From JAMXLO01 sp963726125 (lineage in GTDB: Bacteria; Pseudomonadota; Alphaproteobacteria; Acetobacterales; Acetobacteraceae): a DNA stretch of 64,000 bases. Made by a program: the position numbers and the translations under genes. The notes beneath the pieces were generated by a model. That model did not search any database. It was not told where the DNA came from and saw only the letters and a program-made list of their open reading frames with translations. The DNA lies in contig CAVSBG010000005.1 of NCBI GenBank assembly GCA_963726125.1, forward strand, positions 744,001 to 808,000. Direction: 5' to 3'. Shown here in pieces: positions 47,563 through 60,685 of this stretch. Each line of letters opens with the position of its first letter. The first letter of the stretch is position 1.

Positions 47563-50500
47563 TCAATAGTCCTGGTCCGAGACGATGGGCAGCAGCAGGT
47601 CGTCCTGGTCGTTCGGGTTGTACAGACTGCCGACGTTGATGTCGTTCAGCGGATTGGCCGTCGGTATCGCCAGCGCGGACACCAGCACACAGTTCACCGA
47701 AGCGATCGGGCACGAATTGAACCGGAAGTTGGAGCCGGGGCCCGGCTGGATGCCCGCCGCACCCGCCGCGGCAGGCCCGCTGAATCCGCCCACCGTCCCC
47801 GTCAGTTGCGTGCTGCCGCTGCCCCCGGTTTGAATCACGTCGAGGTTCTGTACGAACGTGCTGCCGGTAGCCTGTCCTGTCTGCAAGCCCAGGATCAGCC
47901 ACGTGCCGTTACCGAACAGGCCGGTGTCGGTGCCCTGCGACAACGTGATGTTGCCGGGACCACTCACATCGATGCGGAGGATGCTGGGATTGCCCTCGAT
48001 GGTGCTGTTGCCGATCTGGGTGAAGCTCTGCACGGTGAGGAATGCACCAAAGCCGCTGGTTGCGGCGGTGGGCAGGTCCTGATTCGCGATCGCCCCTGGT
48101 GGCCGCGCGGTGCCGCTGGTGATGATGATGGCGCCGTCCGCGAGCGTTACGGGACTGTTGGCATCGGTGATGACGATCTTCGGCGCGCTGAGCGGTCCCG
48201 TGATCACCAGGCCGATATTGTCTGTGAGGGTGAAAGTGCCGCTGCTGGTGAACCTGGCAAGCTCGGCCACCTGATTGCTGGCCGCATTGCCGGTCAGCGT
48301 CACGTTGCCGATGGCGCTGCCGGTCAGGACATCGGTGATCAGCGCGCCGGTTTCGCTGATCGATCCGTTCGTCACCAGGTTCACGCTGTTGGCGCCCGCA
48401 ATCACGCCCGGCGCCGCGATGCCGCCGGTGGCGTTGAGGTTGATCGCATTGGCGAACAGCACACCGGCGACGGTGAGCGTTCCAGCGATTCCCAGGTTCG
48501 CTGATGGTCCGCCATTGACCGTCCCGGCGATCGTCAGGCTGGTTCCGTCGTTCAGCGTCAGCCCGTTGGCCGCGAAGTTGCCGAGATTGCCGATGCGGTT
48601 GTTGCCGGTGAAGCTGCCGCCTCCGGCCGCGTTGCCCGCAAGATTGTTGGTATTGATTGAACCGGTTTCGCTGATTGCGCCCGTGTTGGCTGTCAGGTTC
48701 ACGCTGTTGGTGCCAGTTAGGGCGCCCGGAATTGAGATGCTGGGCGCATTCACCGCAACGTCGGCAGCGCTCAACGCGTTGATCGACAGGGCCACGCTGT
48801 CGTTCAGCGCGAAGCCATTCTGAGCCGCGAATGCGCCCAGGTTATTCACCAGATTTGCGCCCGTCAGGTTGACGCTGCCGGTGCTGCCGAACAGCTGTGC
48901 GGCGGTGATGATGCCGTTGCCGGTGACATCGCCACTCGTTGTCAGTGTGACACTGGTCGGTCCGGTCACCGCCCCGGATATGGCGATGCCGGCGCCACTC
49001 AGTCCGACCGTCGTGCCGACCACCGTGCCGGCAACGCTCAGTGCGCCGGTATCGTTGATCGTTACGTTCGGCCCACCGTTGACCGTGTCGCCAGCGGACA
49101 CGATCAGTCCCGGCACGTCGTTGAAAGTGAAGCCGCTCGAAGCTGTAAAATTGCCCAGGCCTGTAGCGGCGTTCGCACCGGTCAGTGCAACATTGGTTCC
49201 GGCGCTGCCGGTCAGCAGTGCCGTGGTGATAGTGCCCGTGCCGGTTATGCTGCTGCCCGATGTCAGCGTGACGCTGCCCGGCCCGTTCACCGCGCCCGAT
49301 ATGTCGATGCTGGCGGCGCTCAGTCCCACAGTCGTGCCGGTCACCGTACCGGCAACGCTTAGCGCCCCGCTATCGTTGATCGTAACGTTCGCACCACCAT
49401 TTACAGTGGCGCCCTTGTTCACCGCCAGCCCTGGCACGTCGACCAGCGTGAAGCCAGTCGTGGCGGTGAATTTGCCCAGGCCAGTGACCGCGCTCGCACC
49501 GGTCAGGGCGACATTGGTGCCGGCGCTACCCGTTAGCAGTGCCGTCGTGATGACGCCCGCCCCAGTGATGCTGCTGCCTGATGTCAGGGTGACGCTGGTC
49601 GGCCCTGTTACCGGTCCGCCGATGTCGACTTCCGCGCCGCTCAGTTCCACCGTCGTGCCGATCACCGCGCCGGCAACGCTGAGCGCGCCGATGTCGGAGA
49701 TCGTCACGTTAGATCCGCCGCTCACTGTGTCGGTGGAAATTACTGTCAGCCCCGGCACATCCTTCAGCGTGAAGCCGCTCGTGGCCGCGAAATTGCCCAG
49801 ACCGGTGACCGCGTTCGCACCTGTCAGGTCAACACTGGTGCCCGCACTGCCGGTCAGCAGCGCGGTGGTGACGACGCCCGCGCCCGTGATGCTGCCACCC
49901 GATGTCAGTGTGACGCTGGTTGGGCCGCTCACGGATCCGCCGATAGCAATGCCGGCGCCGCTCAGCGCCGCCGTCGTGCCGATGACTTGGCCCGCAACGC
50001 TGAGCACGCCGGTGTCGGAGATCGTCACGTTCGAACCACCATCGACGATGGCACCGCTGTTCACCGTCAGGCCAGGCACGTCGTTCAGGATGAAGCCGGT
50101 TGTGGCAGTGAAATTACCCAGGTTGGTGATCGCGTTCGCACCAGTCAACGCGACATTGGTTCCGGCGCTGCCGGTCAGCAGTGCGGTCGTGATGATGCCC
50201 ACGCCTGTGATGCCGCCGCCCGATGTCAGGATGACACCGGTTGGACCGTTTACCGCGCCGGGTATGTCGATCCCCGAGCCGCTCAATGCCACCGTTGTGC
50301 CGGTCACCGTGCCGGCAACGCTGAGCGCACCGATATCCGAAATCACCACATCCGACCCGCTGTCAACCGTATTGCTGGCTAACACCGTCAGCCCCGGCAC
50401 GTCATCCAGGGTGAAGCCGGTCTTTGCGGTGAAATTGCCCAGCACGGTGACCGCGTTCGAGCCCGTCAAACTCACGTTGCCGCCTGCGCTGCCAGTCAGC

Positions 50501-53500
50501 AGAGCCGTGCTGATGACGCCTGCGCCGATGATGTTGCCGCCCGATGTCAATGTGACACTGCTCGGTCCCGTTACGGCACCGGAAATGCCGATGCTGGCGC
50601 CGCTCAGACCGACGGTCGTGCCGATCACCGTCCCCGCAACACTCAGCGCGCCGGTCTCCGAAATCGTCACGCTCGATCCGCCGTCGACAGTGGCCCCGCT
50701 GTTCACTGTCAGCCCCGGCACGTCATCCAGGGTGAAGCCGGTGGTGGCAGTGAAATTGCCCAGGCCGGTGATGGCGTTCGCACCGGTCAGGTCGACATCG
50801 GTGCCGGCGCTGCCGGTCAGCAGTGGTGTGGTGATAACGCCCGAACCTGCGATGCTGCCGCCCGATGTCAACGCCACGCTGGTTGGGCCGTTCACCGCGC
50901 CGGACAGGCCGATGCTGGCGCCGCTTAATCCCACCATCGTGCCGGTCACCGTGCCGGCCACGTTCAGCGCGCCGATGTCCGCGAGCGTGACGTTCGATCC
51001 GCCGTCGACTGTGTCGGCAGCGTTCACAGTCAGCTCCGCCACGTCGTCCAGGATGAAGCCGGTGGTGGCAGTGAAATTGCCGAGACCGGTGATCAAGTTC
51101 GCACCCGTCAGATCGACGTTGGTGCCAGCGCTGCCGGTCAGCAGCGCCGTTGTGATAACGCCCGCGCCGATGATGTTGCCGCCCGATGTCAGCGTGACGC
51201 TGGTCGGCCCGGTCACTGCTCCGTCAATGTCGATGCTCGCACCGCTCAGTCCCACGGTCGTGCCAATCACCGTGCCTGCGACGCTCAGCGCGCCGGTGTC
51301 CGTTATCGTCACGCTCGACCCGCCGTTCACCGTGTTGGCGGCAATCACCGTCAGCGCTGCCGCATCGTCCAGGATGAAGCCGGTGGCGGTTGTGAAATTG
51401 CCCAGGCCGGTGACCGCGTTCGCACCTGTCAGGTCGACATCGGTGCCGGCACTGCCGGTTAACAATGCCGTGGTAACGATGCCCGCGCCGGTGATACTGC
51501 CGCCCGATGTGAGCGTCACGCTGGTCGGCCCCGTCACCACTCCGCCGATGTCGATGCCTGCGCCGCTCAGTCCCACCGTCGTGCCGGTCACTGTCCCCGC
51601 AACATTGAGCGCGCCCGAGTCGGCTATCGTCACGTTCGAACCGCCGTCCAAGATGGCACCGCTGTTCACGGTCAGCCCCGGTGCATTGTCCAGGGTGAAG
51701 CCGGTCGTGGCAGTGAAACCACCCAGGTGACTAATCGCGTTTGCGCCTGTCAGGTCGACATTGGTGCCAGCGCTGCCGGTCAGCAGTGCCGTTGTGATCA
51801 CGCCCACGCCGGTGATGCTGCCGCCTGATGTCAGGGTAACTTGGGTCGGGCCGTTCACTGCACCGGATATGTCGATGCCGGCGCCGTTGAGTCCGACTGT
51901 TGCGCCGGTCAGCGTGCCAGCCACTGTCAGTGCGCCTTTGTCCGCGATGGTCACGTTCGACCCGCCGTCGACGGTGTTGGCGGCGATCACCGACAGGCCC
52001 GGAACGTCGTCCAGGATGAAGCCAGTCTTGGCCGTGAAATTGCCCAGGCCGGTGACCGCGTTCGCCCCCGTCAGATCGACGTTGGTGCCTGCGCTGCCGG
52101 TCAGCAGCGCCGTCGTGATAACACCCGCGCCGGTGATGCTACTGCCCGAAGTCAGCGTGACGCTGGCCGGCCCCGTTACCGCTCCGCCAATGCCGACGCC
52201 CGCGCCGCTCAATTCCACGGTAGTGCCAGTCACCGTGCCGGCCACGCTCAGTGCGCCGGTATCCACAATCGTCACGTTGAATCCGCCGTCAACGATGGCA
52301 CCACTATTCACGTTCAGCCCCAGCACATCGTCCAAGGTGAAGCCGGAGGTTGCCGTGAAATTCCCCAGGCCGGTGACCGCGTTCAGACCTGTCAGGTCGA
52401 CATTGGTGCCGGCACTGCCGGTCAGCAGCGCCGTCGTGACGACACCCCCGCCGGTGATGGCCCCGCCCGATGTCAGTGTGACGCTGCTCGGTCCGGTCAC
52501 CGCTCCGCCGATGTCGATGCCCGCGCCGCTCAGTCCCACTGTCGTGCCAGTCACCGTGCCTGCCACGCTCAGCGGGCCGATATCCGCGATAGTCACGTTC
52601 GATCCGCCGTTCACTGTGTCGGCGGCGATCACTGCCAGCCCCGCCACGTCGTCCAAGGTGAAGCCAGTCTTGGCCGTGAAATCGCCCAAACCGGTGACTG
52701 AGTTCGCCCCTGTCAGATCGACATCAGTACCGGCACTGCCCATCAGCAGTGCCGTGGCGACAACACCCGCGCCTGTGATGCTGCCGCCAGAAGTCAGCGT
52801 GACGCTGGTCGGTCCGATCACCGTTCCCGCTATGTCGATACCGGAGCCACCGAGAACCACCGTCGCGCCCGTCACCGCGCCCGCAACGCTCAGCGCGCCG
52901 GTGTCCGCGATCGTCACGTTCGACCCGCCATGCACCGTGTTGCCGGCGATCACGGTCAGCCCCGGCACGTCGTCCAACGTGAAGCCGGTTGTGGCCGAGA
53001 AATTGCCCAGTCCGGTGACGGCGTTCGCACCTGTCAGGGCGACATTGCCGCCTGCACCGCCGGTCAACAGCGCCGTGGTTATAACGCCAGCGCCTGTGAC
53101 GCTACCGCCCGATATCAGCGTGACGCTGGTTGGTCCGGTCACTGCTCCGCCGATGTCGATGCCCGCGCCGCCCAGTTCCACAGTCGCGCCCGTCACCGTG
53201 CCCACAATACTCAGCGCGCCGTTGTCGTTGATCGTCACGTCCGGCCCACCGCTCACCGTGGCGCCGCTGCTCACCGTCAGCCCCGCAACGTCGTTCAACG
53301 TGAAGCCGCTTGCGGCGGTGAAATCACCTAATAAGGTGATCGCGTTGGGGCCATTGAGATTGGCGCTGCTGCCGGCACTGCCGCTCAGTTTGCCGGCCGT
53401 CAGGACCCCGCTGCCGCTGATCGCGCCCGTGCTGTCCAACTCGATCGCGACAGTGCTGAGGCCGAACGCGCCACCGACAACAAGTGCGTTCGCGGTCGTG

Positions 53501-56500
53501 GTGGGCGTGAATCCTCCTGGCTCCGTTACCGCGCCGAGTCGCCACAAGGTTGCCGTGGCGCCGACAAGATCGCCGTTGCCAACCGACAAACCACCCGGAG
53601 CGCCGAGGGTGATCGTTACGGGTGAGCTGAACGGCGCCAGTTCCAGAGTACCGCTGCTCAGCTTCGCCGTGCCGAAGCCCGATATCGCGTCGGTCTTGAA
53701 CCCAATCCGGCCCGTCGCCGAAGCCACCATGTTGGCGCCCGCGGCATTGATCCCGGCCACGTTCGATGACGCCAGGTAGATATTGCCGTTCGGCGCGTTG
53801 ACCGACCCGACGTTCAGCGCCGCGCCGTCGACGATCTGCACATCCCCGTTGGTGGCAGTGAAAGCGACAGTTCCGATCGAATTCCCAGTCGCGAGCAATG
53901 TGCCGCTCGCCGCGTTGCCGATCAGTGAGCCGACGAACAGCGGTCCGGCCGTTTCGGTGATCGAACCCTGCGACACCAGGTCCAACGTCGAGGCGATGCC
54001 CGCCAGACTGACCGCGCCGTCGATTGAGAGGTTGCCGCCCGACGCGTTGAGCGTGCCGCTGTTCGGCACATCGGTGAACTGGCCGACCACGACGGTGCCG
54101 GTATTCGTGCTGATGTCGTTGAGCAACGTCCCGTCGATCAGCAGATGGCCACCGGCGGTTCCCGCAAGGCTAACACCCCTGCCGCTTGTGAATGGGGCCA
54201 GCTCCACCGTCCCGCCCTTGGCGGTGATCGTGTTGGGCTGCGAACCCTCGGTAATGAAGTCTGCAACCAGCGAGATCCGCGGCTTGCTCGCCGCCGTTGC
54301 AGACATGGCGACGCCCGTTGCGGCATCGCCGATCTTCAGCGTATCGCCCGTTCCCGCAGCCTCGAAAAACAGATTGTTCCCCTTGTAACTACCGGTCAGC
54401 GTGGTGGTCGGACCGAACACCAGAGCGACGTTGCCGTTCGTGGCGTTGGCTCCCGTCACTGTGGTGACAGCGTTGCCCGTGCTGCTCAACGTGATGTCGC
54501 CGCTCGTAGTTGTCGCGGCGGTCAGGGTGTTGGCGACGATCGTGCCGTTCGGCTCGCTGATTGTCCCGGCGGCGCTCAGCACGACATTACCCGCGTCCAG
54601 CACGCCGATCGAGCCAACGGTGCCGATGGCCAATGTGCCGGCCGCGCTCGTCAGCGAAATGGTGTTGATATTGCCAGAATTTGGCCCCGGTGGCGTCACG
54701 GGTCCGGCCGTGACTGTGCCGACCACACTGAACGCCGCACCGTTCCTCAATACGAAGTCGCCCGTGGCGGCGAAGTCCCCAAGCGCACTGATGCTGTTGA
54801 TACCGCTGAAATTGGCATTGCCACTGCTGCTGCCGGTCAGCAGCGCCGCCGAGATCGCCCCACTCTCGGTGATATCGCCACTCGAATTCAATGTGACCTG
54901 GCTGGCGCTGAGTGTCTTGTTGATCGCCAGCGTCGTGCCCGCGCCGTTCGAAATCAGCGCCAGGGTGCCGGTCGTCGTAACGTCGCCGTCCAGCGTGATG
55001 GTACCGCCAATCGCACGTAGACTTGCCAGTACCCGTTGACCCGCCAACCGCGCCGCCGAACGTCACCGACCCGGTACCGGCAGTTACCGTCAGAGCTTCG
55101 ACGCCGGCCGTCGTCGCGTCGACCTTGCCAGTGAAGTCGAGGTCGTCATTGCCCGCGCTGCTGTTGATCAAGGTCGTGGAGCCCAACGTCACCGCGCCAA
55201 ACTTTGTCGCCTGACCGAGCGTGATGCCCCCGTTCACGGTAACCGCCGGGAACACGTACGGATTGGCTCCCCCGGTGATCGTGTAGCCTCCCGAGTTGAG
55301 CGTCACGCTGCCGGTTGTGTTTAGAACCAGGTTGCCGCCCGTTGTGATCCCGCTCAGCGTCTGCGCCCCGGTGCCCGAAGACAGTGTGAGCGTATTCGCG
55401 CCACCTGCGACCGGCGCTCTTAAGGTGATCGCCGCGTCCGTTGTCTGCAGAGTGTTGCTGGCGCCCAGCGTCACCGCACTGTTGTAGGTTTGCGTCCCGG
55501 TTGTCCTGACATTGCCAGCGAGCGTTGTCGGACCGCTCACTGTCAGGCTCGCCAGCGCCGCCGTTCCGCCGACCACGTCGTTGAACGTTACTGTGCCGTT
55601 CCCCGCGGTGACCGTCAGCCCTTGGACGCCTGCTGTTGCCGCGTTCACCGTGCCGGCGAAATCGACACTATTGTTCAACGCCGTCACGGCGGCGGTCGCA
55701 CCGAGCGTCACCGCGCTGTTGAAGGTTTGTTTCCCGATCGTCTGCACATCACCGAGCAGTGTCGTCGGACCGGTCACCGATAGCGTGCCCAATGCAACGT
55801 TCGCACCCACTGCACCGCCGAACGTCACTATTCCGTTGCCAGCCGTCACAGTCAGGGACTGACCGCCTGCCGTCGTGCCGTCCAGGGCGCCGACGAACTT
55901 GACAGCGCCGTTCAAGGTGTCGACCACGTTGGCGGCCGCCTGCAGAACAACCGGACTGCTATAGGTCTGGCCACCACCGTTTGTCGCCACGATGGCCCCG
56001 GCTCCGTCACTCAGGTTGATTGTGCCCGCAGCGCCGGCAGCCGCTGCGAGCGTGTTGACGTTGATCGCCGCACTGATGGTGATCGAGCCTGTCGCCGTCG
56101 TCGTGCCGGCGGCCAATACCAGACCTTTGCTCAGCGCCGTCCCGGTGATTGCCGCGTTGATTGCAATGTTGTTGTCAGCGTCTAGCGTCAGCGTCGTCGC
56201 CGTCGCCCATGTTATTGGCTGCGAAACAGTGATGTTGCCCTGATCTGTCCCTCCGCCACCTGTGCTGATCACGACATTGTCGGTCAACAGCGCTGTCTGG
56301 ATCGTCGTGTTGGCGATCGTTGCCGGATCTTTGCTCGCGGTGAATGTTGTGGTTCCACCAGCTGTGGCCGAGCCGGTGTTACTGTCGGCGGCAGTGATAT
56401 CGATGTCGAAGGGATCGAGCAGCCAGGTTCCCAGGATGCCAACGGGCGACCCGACATTAATGCTGGCGCCGCTGCCGATGCCGAGAACCGGTCCCGATGT

Positions 56501-57788
56501 CTCGACGAACCCGCCATTGCCACCACTCGGACCACCCTTGGCGGCGATGTGGCCATTCATCTGGGTCGATCCGGCGGACAGTACCGTCACGGTGCCGCCA
56601 TTGCCCGTACCGGTGGCGTTCGCTGCTATCCTCGCTCCAGGCTGCACCGTCACGTTTGCAGCCACCACTGTCGGCGTCACCGAGGGACCGCCCTTGGCGC
56701 GCGCCAGCGTGGTTCCCACCGCCACCACGCCGCCGCCGGCCTTGCCGGATGCATTGATCCGGGCGCTCGACGCGACGGTCACGTTGCCGGTCGTCGCGAT
56801 TTCGATATTACCGCCGACCGTACCGGGCGCGCGCCCGGGAGCGGAAAGCTGACCCTCGACCACGATCGAGCCGCCAACGCCGCCGAGCGCCACCGTGCCG
56901 ACCGTGTTGCCCACTGTCGCCGCGCGGATCTTGCCCCCAGCGTTGACCAGGTTCTGCACGACGCCGTCGGCCGCACGTGCCGTCAGTTGCACCGTGCCAC
57001 CGTCGGCAACGATGACCCCGGTATTGGTCACCAGCGCCGTCACCGGCTTGCCGTCCGGCCCAACAGGCGCCTGGGTGACCTGGTTGCTCACATCCAGCGA
57101 CAGCAGGCCGTCGCCATACAGGTCGAGCGTCGCCGTCTTCGCACCAGCCAGTACCGACGTGGCCAAGCTTCGCGTTGATCACCCCGGAATTGGCCACCTG
57201 CGGCGCCACCAGCGCGGCGAGGCCAGCCTCCCTGACGGTGATGGTGCCCTGGTTCTCGACGCGCGCATTGGGATTGCCCGGTTGGTCGAACACCATCTTG
57301 CCGGCCATGAAGTTCTGATTGGTGATGCCAATGGCACTCACCACCAGGCCGTTGGTGTTGACCTGCGCGCCCTTGAAGAACATCACACCGGACTGGTTCA
57401 CCAGCACGACTTGGCCGTTCGCATCGATGCGCCCCGCAATCCGCGAGGGATCCGGGCCCACCACACGGTTCAGCGTCATGGCACTCGCCGACGGCTGCCG
57501 GAAATCCACCCGCTGCTGGCTGCCGACATCGAAGCTCTGCCAGTTCACCGCGGCACGCTGGGTGGATTGGTTGATCGTCGTGGTATTCGCCGTCTGGCCG
57601 ATGGCAGCGGAGCCGGCGACCACGACACCGCCAGTCGGACGCGCATTCGGGGCCGGCTGGGCATCGGCGGGCAGCGACAGCACGAGCATCGCGGTCGCCT
57701 GCAGCGCGGTGCTGACCATCAGGGCCGAGCGCTTGCGGCGGACAACGCCGAGCAGCTTCACCTTGTCGGCGCGCCGGCAATTAGTCAT
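47563..57788 (-). pseudogene. Filamentous-haemagglutinin-like TpsA exoprotein with two +1 frameshifts
   Basis: A giant secreted beta-helix adhesin, about 3,407 residues if two single-base insertions are corrected. ATG 57788 precedes a signal region and the TPS secretion domain, with ANGQVVLVNQSGVMFFKGAQ and VNTNGLVVSAIG. Insertion one is at 57149-57155 and insertion two at 55027-55033, each inside GGTACTG; removing one base at each restores continuous reading (VGLAGAKTATLDLYGDG; GGSTGLASLRAIGG). No other disruption is seen in over 10 kb. Fourteen 107-residue repeats fill the C-terminal half, and the end is SLYNPNDQDDLLLPIVSDQDY. It is either freshly inactivated or a sequencing artefact. Confidence 0.88.
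48930..53430 (-). repeat. Fourteen tandem 321-bp repeats in tpsA
   Basis: The segment coding for VTGPTSVTLTSGGSITGAG recurs at steps of exactly 321 bases (48937, 49258, 49579, and so on to 53110). Each unit encodes 107 residues with the order SVTLTSG, TALLTGSAGTNVDLTGAN, GNFTATTGFTLDDVPGL, GGSNVTIADTGALSVAGTV and GIDIGGAV. Copies differ by many scattered substitutions yet keep length exactly, as expected for coils of a beta-helix under constraint. Possible recombination between copies would change adhesin length. Confidence 0.93.
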
Positions 57789-57838
57789 GACTACCCCCGT
57801 CACGGGCAAATTCAGCGCGCCCGCGGTCTTATTTTAGA

Positions 57839-59651
57839 TCAGAATCGTGTCAGCACGCGCCAATAAAACGCACCGCCATAAAGTGGCGATACCCCGCTGT
57901 TCGGCGTATCGCCGCCGATAGGGAATCGGTTGAATCGCGCCAGCCCCTCGAAATCGACCTCAACCGCAGGCGTAAGCTGCGTGCGAACACCGCCACCGGC
58001 CGAGTTGATCATCGCCGCATGGTCGGCGCTCTGGTTCTGCCAGGTCTCGCCCCAATCGTAGAACAGGTAGAACTGCTGGGCGATGCTGAACGATTTTGAG
58101 AACAGCGTCGTCTCGAAGCCGGTGTTCAGTTGCAACTCGACGGTTCCCGCCAGCGCCTTGTCGCCCGGAACCTGCCCGGAATAATAGCCCCGCGTGTATT
58201 GCGACCCCCCAAGATAGAACTGTTCCGATGGCGGCAGGATGTCGCCCGACCACTGCCCCGTGAACAAGCCCATCAAGCCGACGCTGGCGCCATCCCACGG
58301 CACGAACAGCGTCTGGGTCCGCGTCGCCTCGAAATTGAACTTGAAGAAATCCGTCCGCTCACCCACCCGTGCCGTCGGGTTCGTGGTCGCCCCCAGGATC
58401 GGCAAGCCCTGCGAAACCCGCGCCGACACCGCGTTGACCCCCGAGTGGTTGGCGCCGAGCCAGATATCCGACAGCGCGTAGTCCTCGCCAAAGCGCAGCA
58501 CGCGAAGCGAATCGTAGCTCGCCTGCAACCGGGGCCCGTTGGCGGTCGTGCTGATATTCGAATTCGATCCCATCGAACGCGGTGTAGACGTTCAGCGTCT
58601 GCTGCCGCGCGCGGATGACCGGATAGGTCAACTGTGTGCCGAACACCGTGGTCAAGCCCCGGTAGCCGATGTCCCCGAGGCTGCCGGTCGGATTGGTGAC
58701 GCCGTAGCCGGCATAAAACTTCAGCTTCAGGCCCGAACTGCCGACGAATGTCTCAAGCGAAGCCTGACCGAAATTCTCGCTGTTCGGCAGCGTATGGTAA
58801 AACGAGAACTCGGACTTCTCGCCGTATTCGGTGAAGCTGTTGAGATCGATCACCCCGAGTATCTCGATTGGCCCGGTCTCGTTGAAGGCACGGTTATCGA
58901 TGCTGGCGAGCCCCGACACCGCCTTGCGGGAAACCTGGGCGATCAGGTTCAGCGCGCCTGGCTGATCGGCCGATGGTTCCAGCACCGCCCGGATCGTCAC
59001 GCCCGGCACGTCCTGCGCCAGCAGCAGATAGCGTTCCAGCGTCGCCGAATCGATCGGCTGCTTCTCGGTCAGACGGTTCAGGAACCGCAACACCTGCGTG
59101 CCCGCCGGACCGATGTCGCCATCGAGCTTGACGCTGGCGATACGGCCTTCGGTGACCTCGAAGTGCAGGCGGAAGTTGGCGTCGATGTGGACCGACACCG
59201 TGCTCAGCACATATCCGTCGCCTCGGTAAAGCTGGAGGATCGCCTGCCGCGCGGCATCGATCTTCGGCAGTGGCACCGCAGGTCCGACCAACCCTCCGGT
59301 CAGTTGTGCGATCTCCGCTGCCGGATAGGCCGTGGCCCCCTCGACGTCGACGCTGTCCACCCGGACCGGACGATTCGGCACCTCCGAACCTGGTGCCGGT
59401 GGCGGCTGTATAACGCCACCGGGCGATACGTTTGGCGGTGCCGGCGGCAGCACGCGCTGTATCGGCGATCCCTGTGGAACCGGATTGAATCCCGGTGGCG
59501 CCTGGGCATCAGCGGCGGGTACCGCCGCAAAACCCCAACCAAGCAGAGCCCCGACAGCGGCACACCGCACCGTGCGCCAATCGAGTGGCAGTCCCCAACC
59601 CTTGTGCGGGCCGCGTTGCGCGAGGTCCACGATTATGTCTTCCGCTCCCAT
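57839..59651 (-). pseudogene. TpsB (ShlB/FhaC-type) outer-membrane transporter with a +1 frameshift
   Basis: An outer-membrane pore that secretes TpsA. After a signal peptide (ending ADA before QAPPG) and a Pro-rich stretch come the POTRA domains (RVDSVDVEGATAYPAAEI, DGYVLSTVSVHIDANFRLHFEVTEGRI), then beta-barrel strands ending in FYWRVLTRF. One extra G in the triplet at 58569-58571 breaks the frame; removing it joins YTAFDG to SNSNISTTANGPRL, giving 603 residues. The start is uncertain: ATG 59651 has no ribosome site; GTG 59630 has GGAAG upstream. It lies 50 bases before tpsA in the same operon. Confidence 0.9.
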
Positions 59652-59848
59652 GTGATCCGGAGGACCACCCCGGGTCGCAGCTTCGTGAGACCTTGCCGAT
59701 CGGTCAACGATCTGCCTCACACGCAATAAACGAAATCAGAGGGTTTGCGGAAACTTTTCGTGATCAGGGTTGGTTTCGCTGACGACAGCGTCGGCTGCAC
59801 AGCCGAATCCAGTCAACACCCAGGCACCGCATCCATCACGCCATGCGA

Positions 59849-60685
59849 TCAGTCGAGCGCGTCGCGCAACTGCCGTTCGTAATGCCGGTAGTACTTGTCG
59901 GTCACCAAATCGGTCTTCACCACCACCGCAACGTCAGTGGTGTTGAACTGCCGGTCGATCACCGCGCCATCGCCAACGAACCCGCCGAGCCGCAGGTAGC
60001 CCTTGATCAGCGGTGGCAACTGCGCCTGGACACGCTTCGAATCCAACAGTTCCGGTGCCATCCGCCGCATGTCGACGTACCGATGTGGCAGCGCCCGTGG
60101 CCGCACCGCCGGCGGAGCTAGATGATTGTAGTAGAGATACGTTAGATCAGCGGCCAACTTGTCCGGATCGGTGCCGTGCAGGCTGGCGCAACCGAACATC
60201 AGGTCGATCTGGTAGTGGAACACGTACGCCGCGATGCCGCGCCATAGCAGCTGCATGGCAACCCGGCTGCGATACGCCGCATCGACACACGAGCGTCCCA
60301 GCTCGAGGATGCGACCCGGAAAATTCACGATCGAGGTGATCTCGTACTCATCCGCTGAATAAAAGCGCCCAAGCTTTGCCGCTGCTTCCCGTTGGATGAG
60401 CCGATAAGTCCCGACAATCCCCTCGGCACCGGATCCGATCGCGTGGTCCACCACCAGCAGGTGATCCGCAACAGCATCGTAAATGTCACGGTCCCGCCGT
60501 GCGGCGGTGGCGACGGCGTCCGCCGTGGCACCCATCTCCTCATAGAATACTCGGTAGCGCAGGGCCTGAACCGCATCGACCTCCGCCGCCGTGACTGCGA
60601 TCCTCACCCCCAGGCTGCCGACGCGAAGCTCCGGGAATGGCAGCTGATCCGCACGGGCCCGGGCGATCACCTGTTCAACCGTCAT
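59849..60685 (-). CDS. OlsB-like ornithine N-acyltransferase (GNAT/haemolysin acyltransferase family)
   Basis: A 278-residue protein of the PF13444-type acyltransferases that make lyso-ornithine lipid from ornithine and 3-hydroxyacyl-ACP. Motifs include VQALRYRVFYEEMGA, DHLLVVDH, VGTYRL, ILELGRSCVDAAYRSRVAMQLLWRG and FGCASLHGTDPDKLA. No OlsA partner is nearby, so the ornithine-lipid role is inferred from family. It overlaps the fur gene by 4 bases (ATGA), indicating one operon. Confidence 0.85.
   Translation of the reverse strand: MTVEQVIARARADQLPFPELRVGSLGVRIAVTAAEVDAVQALRYRVFYEEMGATADAVATAARRDRDIYDAVADHLLVVDHAIGSGAEGIVGTYRLIQREAAAKLGRFYSADEYEITSIVNFPGRILELGRSCVDAAYRSRVAMQLLWRGIAAYVFHYQIDLMFGCASLHGTDPDKLAADLTYLYYNHLAPPAVRPRALPHRYVDMRRMAPELLDSKRVQAQLPPLIKGYLRLGGFVGDGAVIDRQFNTTDVAVVVKTDLVTDKYYRHYERQLRDALD

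Noticed and set aside
48930..53430. CRISPR or satellite DNA interpretation of the 321-bp repeats
   Set aside because: Units are in-frame coding repeats without conserved short repeats and unique spacers.
48869..53779. Two long plus-strand ORFs (953 and 672 residues) rich in Val, Pro and Ala
   Set aside because: They are antisense to the tpsA repeats, whose codon use keeps this frame open; the composition is periodic and no domain or ribosome site fits.
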